Below, piece after piece: positions 54,002 to 62,551 of a stretch of DNA of 64,000 nt. The first letter of the stretch is position 1; every line of letters begins with the position of its first letter. This DNA comes from an uncultured Christensenella sp. Lineage in GTDB: Bacteria; Bacillota; Clostridia; Christensenellales; Borkfalkiaceae. The notes beneath the pieces are model-generated. The model saw only the letters and a program-made list of their open reading frames with translations. It was not told where the DNA came from and did not search any database. The stretch is from NCBI GenBank assembly GCA_910585705.1, contig CAJUER010000001.1, forward strand, positions 918,840 to 982,839, given 5' to 3'. Both the position numbers and the translations under genes were made by a program.

Positions 54002-54339
54002 AAAAAAAACCCAACCGCTTAATTTTAAGCAAATGGCTTAAAACGCGGCGCAATGACGCGCGTTAAGTCATGGTTGAGTCTGTTTCGCCTCCCTTTTCAG
54101 GTAAGCAGGACGGACAGCCCCTTCAACTCTTATCAAACTGTTCGGAAAGTCAAATGCACATTTCCGAATTCGGGAAGAACGTCATTTTTCAGACGGTGAG
54201 TGAAGCGCGGGACGAACAGCAAACGAGGACGACACATTGTTATTATTGATCGAACCCGACGACGTCAGAAAGAAAGCATTGTTAGCATTGTTAGCATTGC
54301 CGGAACGCAGCCAGGAAACACAGAAAGCCTCCGCCCTAT
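54002..54339 (-). ncRNA. template RNA unit 4 (scaffold type C, adenine-rich template-like)
   Basis: Promoter TTGCAA (54369-54374), 17-bp spacer, TATAAT (54346-54351). Variable segment 54215-54310 reads NANNANNA then SINNNNVSSS: ten of its codons begin with A and nine are AAY. With unit 3 it is the best candidate for a pristine template. The inner P2 hairpin is a GC-rich replacement of the CAGT/ACTG hairpin of type B. Terminator T8. Confidence 0.8.
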
Positions 54340-54375
54340 GAATATATTATATAGGTTTTGTATTTTATTTGCAAA

Positions 54376-54709
54376 CAAAAAACTCAACCGCTTGAATTCA
54401 AGCAAATGATTTAAATCACAGTGCTATACTGCGCGTTAAATCATGGTTGAGTCTGTTTCGCCTGCCATATCGGCAGTCCGGACGGCAGTCCCTTCAACTC
54501 CTATCTTTCCGTTCGGTAAAGCAGTGCTTTTGCCGAATTCGGGAATTAACGTCGTTTTTCAGACGGTGAGTGAAGCGCGGGACGAACAGCCAACGGGTTA
54601 GATGCAACGGCGTCAAGACCGAGCGTCCCTGACGATGACAGCCGAAACGGACCGCGATAATCGGAAGTGTAGCCGGAACGCAGTTCGTCAATATAAAACC
54701 GCCGCCCTT
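54376..54709 (-). ncRNA. template RNA unit 5 (scaffold type B, 5' deletion)
   Basis: Promoter TTGTCA (54739-54744), 17-bp spacer, TATAAT (54716-54721). Variable segment 54585-54683 is one codon longer (99 nt) and its middle is unlike the others (YTSDYRGPFRL), with few AAY codons. Twelve bases of the 5' flank, including the TCCTGG just before the segment, are missing. The 3' P3 hairpin is compensated as GCTTGAATTCAAGC. Confidence 0.75.
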
Positions 54710-54745
54710 ATTTTTATTATATCTGCCCGATTAACTTTTGACAAC

Positions 54746-55088
54746 AAAAAAAACTCAACCGCTTACCTTTAAGCTAATGAATTAAATCACAGTGCTATAC
54801 TGCGCGTTAAATCATGGTTGAGTCTGTTTCGCCTGCCATATCGGCAGTCCGGACGGCAGTCCCTTCAACTCCTATCTTTCCGTTCGGTAAAGCAGTGCTT
54901 TTGCCGAATTCGGGAATAACGTCGTTTTTCAGACGGTGAGTGAAGCGCGGGACGAACAGCCAACGAGCACGCTGCACAAGGATTGGCGATCACACCAGAA
55001 AACGTCAAACCTAACGCAAGACTAGAATTGCGCGGACTGCCTGAACGCAGCCAGGAAAGCCGTTCGTCAATATAAAACCGCCGCCCTT
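54746..55088 (-). ncRNA. template RNA unit 6 (scaffold type B)
   Basis: Promoter TTGTCA (55118-55123), 17-bp spacer, TATAAT (55095-55100). Variable segment 54955-55050 (LRSGSPRNSSLALGLTFSG...ACSLAVRPAL). GACGAACGGC / GCTGTTCGTC closing stem present. T8 terminator. Confidence 0.78.
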
Positions 55089-55124
55089 AATTTTATTATA
55101 ACTACCCGCTCGGTTTTTGACAAC

Positions 55125-55465
55125 AAAAAAACCCAACCGCTTAATGTTAAGCAAATGACTTAAATCACAGTTTCATACTGCGCGTTAATTCATGGTTGAG
55201 TCTGTTTCGCCTGCCATTTTGGCAGTCCGGACGGCGGCTCCTTTAACTCTTATCTTTCCGTTCGGCAAAGTTTTACTTTTTCCGAATTCGCGATATTCCG
55301 TTATTTTTCAAACGACGAGTAAAGCGCGGGACGAACAGCAAACGAGGAAGATACACCGACGCTGCTGATTAAACCAGCGGTATCCAAAAAATAAGCACCA
55401 ATATAAGATACAGCGTAGCCGGAACGCAGCCAGGAAAACCGTTCGTCAATATAAAACCGCAGACA
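55125..55465 (-). ncRNA. template RNA unit 7 (scaffold type A), avd-proximal
   Basis: Variable segment 55334-55429 (LRSGYAVSYIGAYFLDTAG...VSSSFAVRPAL). Unlike the other six it lacks the TATAAT promoter; the unit begins ~20 bp after the avd stop, so it is probably made by read-through of the RT-avd transcript, as in classical DGRs. The closing stem arm is GACGAACGG. Terminator T7 at ~55125. Confidence 0.75.
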
Positions 55466-55481
55466 CAATTAAATTTGAAAA

Positions 55482-55994
55482 TTAACCGTTACCCGAGCGC
55501 GCACTTTTAATCCAACCGTTCAAAAGACGCTTCAATTCGGAAACTTCTCGGGCTATAATGGTCATTTGGCGCATACTGATAGCCTGTTTGCGTTTTGCCG
55601 TTTCCGCAAAAAAATCCAAAAGATTCAACGCAACGTGCGCGCGCTTCTGATATTCGCGTCTCGGTTCCGCGTCGCGCTCGTAATTGGCGCGGTAAAGATA
55701 TTCTATTACGTCTACCGAACAGTTCTGCAACCGCGCGACAATACTCCATCTCAATTTCTTCGGTGATTTTTCGGTAATGACGAAAACATACTCGCTGAGT
55801 TTTTTTGCGCGCGTGAACACCGCCATTTCCCTGTCGCGGGGTGCGTCAAAGTCGTGAATTATAAAGGGTTTGCGGCCAACATGTTCTTCGGGCGGCATTG
55901 CCTCTTCCGCATCGTTCGGGGTTTCGTTTGATAGTTCGATTTTTATTTCCCCGTCTAAAAAATCAAGCTGAATTTCATTTTCTTCTTTTGCCAC
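55482..55994 (-). CDS. avd: Avd-like accessory protein (four-helix bundle)
   Basis: 170 residues from GTG 55994 (GGGAG upstream), overlapping the RT stop by 20 bp. Residues ~58-165 match the bAvd/23S-IVP four-helix fold: FTRAKKLSEYVFVITEKSPKK, then VARLQNCSVDVIEYLYRANY, then a basic helix and a final VSELKRLLNGWIKS. In DGRs Avd forms a basic pentamer that binds the RT and template RNA. An acidic N-terminal extension of ~55 residues is unusual. Confidence 0.85.
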   Translation of the reverse strand: MAKEENEIQLDFLDGEIKIELSNETPNDAEEAMPPEEHVGRKPFIIHDFDAPRDREMAVFTRAKKLSEYVFVITEKSPKKLRWSIVARLQNCSVDVIEYLYRANYERDAEPRREYQKRAHVALNLLDFFAETAKRKQAISMRQMTIIAREVSELKRLLNGWIKSARSGNG

Positions 55995-57108
55995 GATATA
56001 CTCCCATTTTTAAACCGTCGCCTGCTATAAAGGCAAGCTTTCTGAAAAGCTCGGTCTGTATTTTGAAACAGTTGCCGTACATCAAATGTCCGCGAAACGA
56101 AGCCAAAGACATTCTGACGCGTTCACCGTCGATAAGCCCGTCGAGATAGGCTTTTTTCAAAAGCCGCGCTCTCCAACGCATTCTTGTTTTGGTGGACTTT
56201 TTGACGGTCTTAACGATTTTACCGGTAGCAGTTACGAAATAGCGGAAACCGAGATACGTTACGCCGTTTCTGAGCGGAAAAATCTGTGTTTTGGAATTAA
56301 GAGAAAGCCCGAGCTTTGCTATAACTTTTCTTATTTCGGCAAGAGCCGCGCGCACAAATTCCTTATCTTCGTGGACAAGAAGAAAATCGTCCATATAGCG
56401 CGAATAAACTTTAACCCTCAGCTTTTCCTTGACAAGGCGGTCGATTTCATTTAGATAAAACATACCGAACACCTGACTTGTCTGGTTACCGATAGGGATA
56501 CCGCGACCCGTATTTTTTTCATCGCAGGTTACGGGTTTTATACCGTAACGGCTGAGATATTCCAAACGGGTGTGGTAACTGTCTATACAGTTAGCTATCA
56601 ACGCTTTTACACGCGCGTCCTTTATGCTGTCGCAGAAAATTTCTTTCAATTTTGCGTGCGGTATGCTTGGGAAATATTTTAAAATGTCGCATTTTAAAAA
56701 ATATCCGCCCGTGCCGTGTTTGCGCACGAAAGTACGCAACATGTTTTCAAAGCGGCGCATAGCGAAATGAGTGCCTTTTCCGATCTGACACACGCAGTTA
56801 TCGATAACGGCGCGCCTTGAAAAATAGGGCATAAGCAAATCGTCGCAAAGGACGTGCTGGACGATTCTGTCGCAATAGTGCAAGGTCTGTATTTCGCGCA
56901 TTTTAGGCTCGTACACGACAAACGTCGTATACTTGCCGAAACGGAAATTACCCTGCTTCAACCGCCTGTATAAATCGTATATGTTATTAAGCATACACAT
57001 TTCAAACCTTACAAGCGGCTTCTTGTCCCTCTTCCCTGCCCTGCCTTTAAGATGAGCTCTATATAACGAGTCGTAAGAAAACAACTCGTCGAAGGTTTTG
57101 GTAATCAT
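55975..57108 (-). CDS. DGR-type reverse transcriptase
   Basis: 377 residues. RT motifs in order: basic N-terminal region, LKCDILKYFPSIP (Asp141), GRGIPIGNQTSQVFGMFYLN (203-221) and YSRYMDDFLLVH (YMDD 238-241), then a GLSLNSKTQ motif and thumb. The GxxxSQ in place of QGxxxSP is the hallmark of diversity-generating retroelement RTs, which misincorporate opposite template adenines. No maturase, endonuclease or CRISPR-linked domain. AGGACA precedes the ATG. Confidence 0.93.
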   Translation of the reverse strand: MITKTFDELFSYDSLYRAHLKGRAGKRDKKPLVRFEMCMLNNIYDLYRRLKQGNFRFGKYTTFVVYEPKMREIQTLHYCDRIVQHVLCDDLLMPYFSRRAVIDNCVCQIGKGTHFAMRRFENMLRTFVRKHGTGGYFLKCDILKYFPSIPHAKLKEIFCDSIKDARVKALIANCIDSYHTRLEYLSRYGIKPVTCDEKNTGRGIPIGNQTSQVFGMFYLNEIDRLVKEKLRVKVYSRYMDDFLLVHEDKEFVRAALAEIRKVIAKLGLSLNSKTQIFPLRNGVTYLGFRYFVTATGKIVKTVKKSTKTRMRWRARLLKKAYLDGLIDGERVRMSLASFRGHLMYGNCFKIQTELFRKLAFIAGDGLKMGVYRGKRRK

Positions 57109-57139
57109 ATTGTCCTGTGATAATGATATGGTATACCTA

Positions 57140-57169
57140 ATTTTACCAATTTTCGGGGTCGGTTGTCAA
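57140..57169 (-). promoter_or_regulatory. promoter of RT-avd
   Basis: TTGACA (57164-57169), 18-bp spacer, TAAAAT (57140-57145), leader ~25-30 bases. Confidence 0.75.
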
Positions 57170-57218
57170 GGATTAAAAAGACCAACAATTCACCGCGTTA
57201 AAAATTTGTAAACGCTAA

Positions 57219-57250
57219 TCATTGACATTGCACGGTCAATGAATTATAAT
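57219..57250 (+). promoter_or_regulatory. consensus promoter with operator dyad, O-antigen-ligase gene
   Basis: TTGACA (57222-57227), 17-bp spacer, TATAAT (57245-57250). A perfect 8-bp inverted repeat TCATTGAC / GTCAATGA (57219-57226, 57235-57242) covers the -35 and spacer, so a repressor site is likely. Confidence 0.75.
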
Positions 57251-57284
57251 CAAATAGACAATAAGATAACGGAGCCGACAGCTA

Positions 57285-58727
57285 ATGACGAAAACTTTCC
57301 AAACAATCAAAAATAGCGCGCCGATGAAAATTATCGCAGGTTTTTTAGCGTCGCGCTTCTTCCCTTTTATTACGGCGGCGCTGATTATCGCGTGTTATTA
57401 TGCGAGCCTCGATATAGTCGCTATAATATATATAGGAATAACGGGCACGCTCATTTTTTTGCTTTTGGACGACGTTTCCCCGATACTGACGGATTTGCTG
57501 TTTATGTCGGTTTTCGTTTCTTATAAAAACACGCCGAACTCCGGACGGGGAGATTCGAATTATTATTTACAGCCGCAGATTCTGGCGCCGCTTTGCATAA
57601 TCGTGGCTATACTGGTCGCTTCCGCGGTTTTCAGACTGGTGGTGTTGGGCGTAAAAAAGAAGTTTTCTTTTACGCCGATGTTTTTCGGCTTATGCGCGCT
57701 TTCGGTAACGCTTATAATGAACGGCGTACTCGGCGAAAAATACTATTTGCTCAATCTTATGTTCGGATTTGCTCTGTCGCTTATATTTCTCGGACTGTTT
57801 GCAATTCTTAAAGATAATTTAGTTACGGATAAAAACACGTTCGAACGCATCGCACTGAATTTTACGGCTTTCAGCCTCTTGCTTGTTATCGAGTTAATAG
57901 TTGCGTATTTCACGATTGACGGAATTTTCACCGACGGCAACGTAGACCGGTCAAAGCTTGTTTTCGGTTGGGGCGCTTACACGCAGTACGGCGCTTACCT
58001 TGTAATGTGCATACCTTGCGTAGTATATCTTGCAGGCAAATATAAATACGGCTTCCCCCTCACCCTGTATTCGTTTGTGCTTGTCATAGCTTCGGTAATG
58101 TGCTTCTGCCGTCAGGCTATGGTCTGCACGGCGGTCATTTACCCCGTATGCCTGATTATTCTGTTTATTAAAGGAAAAAACAAACTGCCCAATCTGATTA
58201 TTCTTGCCGCCGCATTAATTGCAAGCATCGTCGTGGCGGGGTTGTATCAGGACTATATGTTCAAATTCTTTGAAACCATATTCGCAAATATAAAGATTGA
58301 CGGCGAACTTTACGGAAGCGGAAGAATGGAGCTTTACCGCACCGCGCTTAAACACTACAAGCAAAATCCCATATTCGGAATAGGCTTTTATTATATGACA
58401 CCGAGCGGTGGCGGAAAAATAGGTTTCAGCCTTGTGCCGCAGATGTACCACAACACCATTCTCGAAATGATGGGAGCATGCGGAACGTTTGGGCTTATCG
58501 CTTATCTCGTACACAGGGCGCTAACGGTAATTTCGTATTTCAGAAAAATAACCTTAGAGCGTACGTTTATTGCCTTGACTATACTTTCGCTGTTAATCGT
58601 AAGCCTTTTGGACAATCACGTTTTCAATATTTTCCCTACAATGATTTACACATATCTTATTTCAGTACTTGTAAAGTCGGAGGACAGGAAAAAACCCGTA
58701 AAGCAAGCAGTGCTTGCGGCGGCATAA
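57285..58727 (+). CDS. O-antigen ligase/polymerase-like membrane protein
   Basis: 480 residues, about twelve transmembrane helices. The long loop near residues 330-390 with YGSGRMELYRTALKHY, FGIGFYYM and MYHNTILEMMGACG is the Wzy_C/WaaL signature, with conserved Arg and His. Such proteins polymerise or ligate undecaprenyl-linked glycans. GGAG box about nine bases before the ATG. Convergent with the CapD-like gene and sharing its terminator; a joint role in surface polysaccharide is likely. Confidence 0.85.
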   Translation: MTKTFQTIKNSAPMKIIAGFLASRFFPFITAALIIACYYASLDIVAIIYIGITGTLIFLLLDDVSPILTDLLFMSVFVSYKNTPNSGRGDSNYYLQPQILAPLCIIVAILVASAVFRLVVLGVKKKFSFTPMFFGLCALSVTLIMNGVLGEKYYLLNLMFGFALSLIFLGLFAILKDNLVTDKNTFERIALNFTAFSLLLVIELIVAYFTIDGIFTDGNVDRSKLVFGWGAYTQYGAYLVMCIPCVVYLAGKYKYGFPLTLYSFVLVIASVMCFCRQAMVCTAVIYPVCLIILFIKGKNKLPNLIILAAALIASIVVAGLYQDYMFKFFETIFANIKIDGELYGSGRMELYRTALKHYKQNPIFGIGFYYMTPSGGGKIGFSLVPQMYHNTILEMMGACGTFGLIAYLVHRALTVISYFRKITLERTFIALTILSLLIVSLLDNHVFNIFPTMIYTYLISVLVKSEDRKKPVKQAVLAAA

Positions 58728-58745
58728 AAATTATAAATAAAAAAG

Positions 58746-58775
58746 GAAGCCCCGCGCTTTAAAGCGCGGGGCTTC
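58746..58775. terminator. bidirectional terminator
   Basis: GAAGCCCCGCGCTTT and its complement, perfect 15-base palindrome, T-rich on both sides, between convergent genes. Confidence 0.9.
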
Positions 58776-58844
58776 TGTTTTAAATTTTAACCGTTATAAA
58801 ACTTGTTTCGGAAATTCCGCGTATAGCTAATTTCCGATAAATTT

Positions 58845-60686
58845 TTATACCTGAGGTTTATAGGTCGTAACGAGCTTTGCGACGAGCTTTTTCATTTCGG
58901 GCGTTTCCTTCTTTGCAGATTCCTGCAACTTTTCAAGCGTTGCCCACAGCTTTGCTTCGTCAAGCTCGATAGGATTTGCAATGTTTATAAGTCCGTTCGG
59001 AGTCTTTTGCATTCCCTCTTCGTCCATAAGCCTTTCTTCATACAGCTTTTCGCCCGGACGCAAGCCTGTGCATTTTATCTCTATATCCACGTTCGGCTCT
59101 AATCCAGAAAGCTTTATAAGATTATATGCAAGGTCGTAAATTTTTACCGGCTCGCCCATATCGAGCACGAATATCTGTCCACCCTCCGCATATGCGCCAG
59201 CCTGCAACACAAGCGACACCGCTTCGGGAATGGTCATAAAGTATCGGATTATATCCTTATGCGTTACCGTTACGGGACCGCCCTCAGAAATCTGTTTTTC
59301 AAACAACGGAATAACCGAACCGTTTGAGCCGAGCACGTTTCCGAAACGCACCGCCACAAATTTCGTGTGTTTGGAATGTTTGCCGATGGTCTGAACAATC
59401 ATCTCGCATATGCGTTTTGTCGCACCCATTATATTCGTGGGATTTACCGCCTTGTCGGTGGAAATCTGCACGAACACCTTCGAGCCGAACTTGTCCGCGC
59501 ACCTTGCTACGTTCAATGTTCCGAAAACGTTGTTCTTCACCGCTTCGTTCGGACTGGTTTCCATAAGAGGAACGTGCTTGTGCGCCGCCGCGTTGAATAT
59601 AATTTCGGGCTTGTATTTTTTGAAAACGTCCTCTATCTTCGTAACGTCTCTTATGCTTGCGATAAGCGTTAAAAGATTAAGTTCGGGATGACGGCGTTTT
59701 AGCTCCTGCTCGATGTCGTATGCGTTGTTTTCGTATATATCGAGAATTATAAGCTGCTTCGGATGATGTGTGGCTATCTGACGGCAAAGCTCGCTTCCAA
59801 TAGAGCCGCCTCCGCCCGTAATTAAAACCACTCTGTCTTCGATGTAGCCCATAATTTCATCGAGGTTTACCTTTACCTGGTCCCTGCCGAGAAGGTCGCT
59901 TATCTGAACCTCGCGGAGGGCTGTTACGCTTGCCTCGCCGCTGACTATCTGGTAAATTCCGGGAAGAGTTTTTACCTTACAGCCGGTAGTTTCGCAGATA
60001 TCGAAAACGCGTTTTACGTCGGCTTTCGACGCCGCCGGCATTGCAATAAGTATTTCGTCTATCGCGTATTTTTCAACCAACGAAGGAATATCTTTGGTAG
60101 TTCCCGCAATTTTTACGCTGTAAATGCTTTTACCCGTCTTCGCCTCGTCGTCGTCCACAACGCAAAGCGGAAGATAGTTTATTTTATCGGTAGTCTGGAT
60201 TTCGCGGATAAGCATTGTGCCTGCGTTGCCGCCCCCGACTATCATAACCCTGACTTTATTTTTATTCCCTCTCGTGAACGAATATTTGACCGCATAATAA
60301 ATTCTTTTAGAAAATCTTATGAGCAGTGCGGATATGAATACAAGAATCGAGAAAGTTATACATTCCCTGAAATTCACGCCCTTTATAAATATGCAAAGCG
60401 TCATATTCGCGCCGAGAATGAGAAGAGACGCGCCCAGAGTTTTTAGCGTGTCTATAATTCCCACCGAAGTGAAAACTATGAAATACAGCCTGAACAGCGC
60501 GAAAAACAGAAATACCGTAGCGATATTTGCAAGATACCAATAAAGAAGGTCAAGGCAGAAAACTATTTTCCCCTCTACTATCAGTATGGACAGCAGTACC
60601 GACGCGCTTACGGCGAAAAGGTCGCAGGCGGCGAGAACGGCTATTTCCTTGATGATTTTACTTTTATTTTTCAATCCCTTATCCAA
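58845..60686 (-). CDS. CapD-like nucleoside-diphosphate-sugar 4,6-dehydratase
   Basis: 613 residues. Four N-terminal transmembrane helices (~10-130), a CoA-binding-like Rossmann domain (VMIVGGGNAGTMLIREI), then the catalytic SDR domain from ~285: VLITGGGGSIGSELCRQI and STDKAVNPTNIMGATKR in place of the usual YxxxK. This is the FlaA1/CapD/PglF family that makes 4-keto-6-deoxy UDP-HexNAc, the first step to rare surface sugars. The start appears to be TTG at 60686, with AAGGAG 11 bases upstream, 21 bp after the glmS stop. Confidence 0.9.
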   Translation of the reverse strand: MDKGLKNKSKIIKEIAVLAACDLFAVSASVLLSILIVEGKIVFCLDLLYWYLANIATVFLFFALFRLYFIVFTSVGIIDTLKTLGASLLILGANMTLCIFIKGVNFRECITFSILVFISALLIRFSKRIYYAVKYSFTRGNKNKVRVMIVGGGNAGTMLIREIQTTDKINYLPLCVVDDDEAKTGKSIYSVKIAGTTKDIPSLVEKYAIDEILIAMPAASKADVKRVFDICETTGCKVKTLPGIYQIVSGEASVTALREVQISDLLGRDQVKVNLDEIMGYIEDRVVLITGGGGSIGSELCRQIATHHPKQLIILDIYENNAYDIEQELKRRHPELNLLTLIASIRDVTKIEDVFKKYKPEIIFNAAAHKHVPLMETSPNEAVKNNVFGTLNVARCADKFGSKVFVQISTDKAVNPTNIMGATKRICEMIVQTIGKHSKHTKFVAVRFGNVLGSNGSVIPLFEKQISEGGPVTVTHKDIIRYFMTIPEAVSLVLQAGAYAEGGQIFVLDMGEPVKIYDLAYNLIKLSGLEPNVDIEIKCTGLRPGEKLYEERLMDEEGMQKTPNGLINIANPIELDEAKLWATLEKLQESAKKETPEMKKLVAKLVTTYKPQV

Positions 60687-60707
60687 TTAAAACTGTACTC
60701 CTTAGTT

Positions 60708-62537
60708 TTATTCTACCGTGACGCTCTTTGCGAGGTTGCGCGGTTTATCGACGTCGTTGCCCCTTAACACGCTTAAATAGTAAGCGAAAAGCTGTAAGGG
60801 GATAACCGCAAGGCTTGCGGTGAAATGTCCGTCCGTTTCGGGTATGCGGAACACCCTGTCAAAATCATCAGGAAGTTTTAAACCTTCGCTTGCAACCGCC
60901 GCGACGACTGCGCCGCGCGTCTGCGTTTCGGCAAGGTTGCTCACCGTTTTTTCAACAAGCATATCCTGCGTGAGAACGCCGAAAACAAGCGTGCCCTTTT
61001 CTATCAGGCTTATAGTACCGTGTTTGAGTTCGCCCGCCGCATATGCTTCCGAGTGAATATAACTTATTTCCTTTAACTTTAAACTGCCCTCTATGCTTAC
61101 GGCGTAATCCACGCCGCGACCGAGAAAGAACACGTCCTCCTTGTCAACCGTACGGGAAGCAAACTTCTGAATGCTTTCCCTGTTTTCAAGCACGGACGAA
61201 ATTTTTTCGGGCAGGGCGAACAACTCGTTTATAAGTTGTGAATAGTATGCGTCCGTTATCGTCTTTTTGACTTTCGCAAGTTTAACCGCAAACGCATAAC
61301 CTGCTATCAGCTGCGAGCTGTAAGCTTTGGTCGTGGCGACGGAAATTTCCGGACCCGCTTTTGTGTAAATCACTTTATCCGCTTCCCTCGCTATCGACGA
61401 GCCGAGAACGTTTACAATAGCGAACGTTTTTAAGCCGCGCTCCTTCGCCGCGCGCAGTGCGGCAAGGCTGTCCGCCGTTTCGCCGCTCTGGCTAATTACT
61501 ATCAGCAGCTCGCCGCTGGTTACGGGATTTCTGTAACGCAATTCCGAAGCAAGCTCAACCCTGACGGGGACGCGCGCAAGATCTTCTATAACGTACTGCA
61601 TAACCACGCCGACATGATAAGCCGAGCCGCAACCCGCAATAATTATTCCGTTTATATTTTCAAGTTCGCCGTCGGTCAAACCGATTTCGGTAAAGTCGAT
61701 TTCACCGCCGTGAAGGAGCGAGTTGAGCGTATCCTTTACGACTTTGGGCTGTTCGTGAATTTCTTTGAGCATAAAATGCTCGTAACCGTCTTTTTCAGCC
61801 GAAGCCGCGTCCCAAGTAATTTCAACGGGAGCTTTATCCTTCTCGTCTCCGTCTATATTGTAAAAAGAAACCGCACCCTTTTCAAGACGGGCGATTTCGA
61901 GATTTTCGACGTAGTAAACGTTGCGCGTATATTTCAAAATCGCGGGCACGTCCGAAGCGAGAAAGGTTTCGCCGTCGGCAACGCCGATAATCATAGGGCT
62001 GTCCTTTCGTATCGCAAAGATTGTCTGCGGATATTTTTCGAACATTACCGCAAGCGCATACGAGCCGCGCACGCGCAGTGAAAATTTGGAAATAGCTTCC
62101 AGCGGATCGCCGTATTTTTTGTAATAGTAGTCCACGAGCTTAGTGGCTACTTCAGTGTCTGTTTCCGAATAGAATTTATATCCGTGCCGTATAAGCTTTG
62201 CTTTGAGTTCGGCGTAATTTTCTATTATGCCGTTGTGAACAGCCGCGATAGACTGCTCGTCGTTAATATGAGGGTGTGCGTTTACTTCGTTTGGTTCGCC
62301 GTGAGTTGCCCAGCGCGTGTGTCCTATGCCGCAATTTCCGCGCAACTTTCTGCCGCCGTCCACAGCCTTTTTAAGTTCTTCAAGCTTGCCCTTAGCTTTG
62401 ACCACGTCGATATTTCCGTCAGGGTTCAAAACTGCAACCCCTGCGGAATCATATCCTCTGTATTCAAGTTTGGTAAGACCGTCCAAAAGAACGGGCGCAG
62501 CCTGTTTAGGACCTAAATATCCGACTATACCGCACAT
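60708..62537 (-). CDS. glmS: glutamine-fructose-6-phosphate aminotransferase
   Basis: 609 residues. MCGIVGYLGPKQAAPVLLDG: Cys1 nucleophile of the glutaminase. LEYRGYDSAGV and HTRWATHG follow; two SIS isomerase domains (GCGSAYHVG, ISQSGETADS) make glucosamine-6-phosphate. C-terminal DKPRNLAKSVTVE is intact. No glmS ribozyme is possible in the 14-bp gap to glmM. Middle of the glmM-glmS-capD operon, which supplies UDP-GlcNAc. Confidence 0.96.
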   Translation of the reverse strand: MCGIVGYLGPKQAAPVLLDGLTKLEYRGYDSAGVAVLNPDGNIDVVKAKGKLEELKKAVDGGRKLRGNCGIGHTRWATHGEPNEVNAHPHINDEQSIAAVHNGIIENYAELKAKLIRHGYKFYSETDTEVATKLVDYYYKKYGDPLEAISKFSLRVRGSYALAVMFEKYPQTIFAIRKDSPMIIGVADGETFLASDVPAILKYTRNVYYVENLEIARLEKGAVSFYNIDGDEKDKAPVEITWDAASAEKDGYEHFMLKEIHEQPKVVKDTLNSLLHGGEIDFTEIGLTDGELENINGIIIAGCGSAYHVGVVMQYVIEDLARVPVRVELASELRYRNPVTSGELLIVISQSGETADSLAALRAAKERGLKTFAIVNVLGSSIAREADKVIYTKAGPEISVATTKAYSSQLIAGYAFAVKLAKVKKTITDAYYSQLINELFALPEKISSVLENRESIQKFASRTVDKEDVFFLGRGVDYAVSIEGSLKLKEISYIHSEAYAAGELKHGTISLIEKGTLVFGVLTQDMLVEKTVSNLAETQTRGAVVAAVASEGLKLPDDFDRVFRIPETDGHFTASLAVIPLQLFAYYLSVLRGNDVDKPRNLAKSVTVE

Positions 62538-62551
62538 TTATTTTTTTCCTC

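Larger units (their letters stand above)
52872..55465 (-). repeat. tandem array of seven ~375-bp template-RNA units
   Basis: Unit starts (CAACCGCTTA box on the plus strand) are at 52880, 53259, 53637, 54012, 54385, 54756 and 55134, a period of 371-379 bp. All read on the minus strand, the direction of the adjacent RT and Avd genes. Each unit: promoter, short 5' flank, 96-99-nt variable segment, ~200-nt structured scaffold and T-rich terminator. Scaffolds fall into three types: A (units 1, 7), B (2, 5, 6), C (3, 4). Not protein-coding as a whole and not CRISPR. Confidence 0.9.

Noticed and set aside
52872..55465. CRISPR-like repeat array
   Set aside because: Units are ~375 bp, the variable part is ~96 nt and reads as protein-like sequence, each unit has a promoter and terminator, and there are no cas genes.
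55975..57108. Retron, group II intron or DRT reverse transcriptase
   Set aside because: The GxxxSQ motif and the Avd-like partner point to a DGR; there is no maturase/endonuclease domain and no msr-msd inverted-repeat layout.
62538..62551. glmS ribozyme
   Set aside because: The gap before glmS is only 14 bp, too short for the ribozyme, and the upstream sequence is glmM coding.
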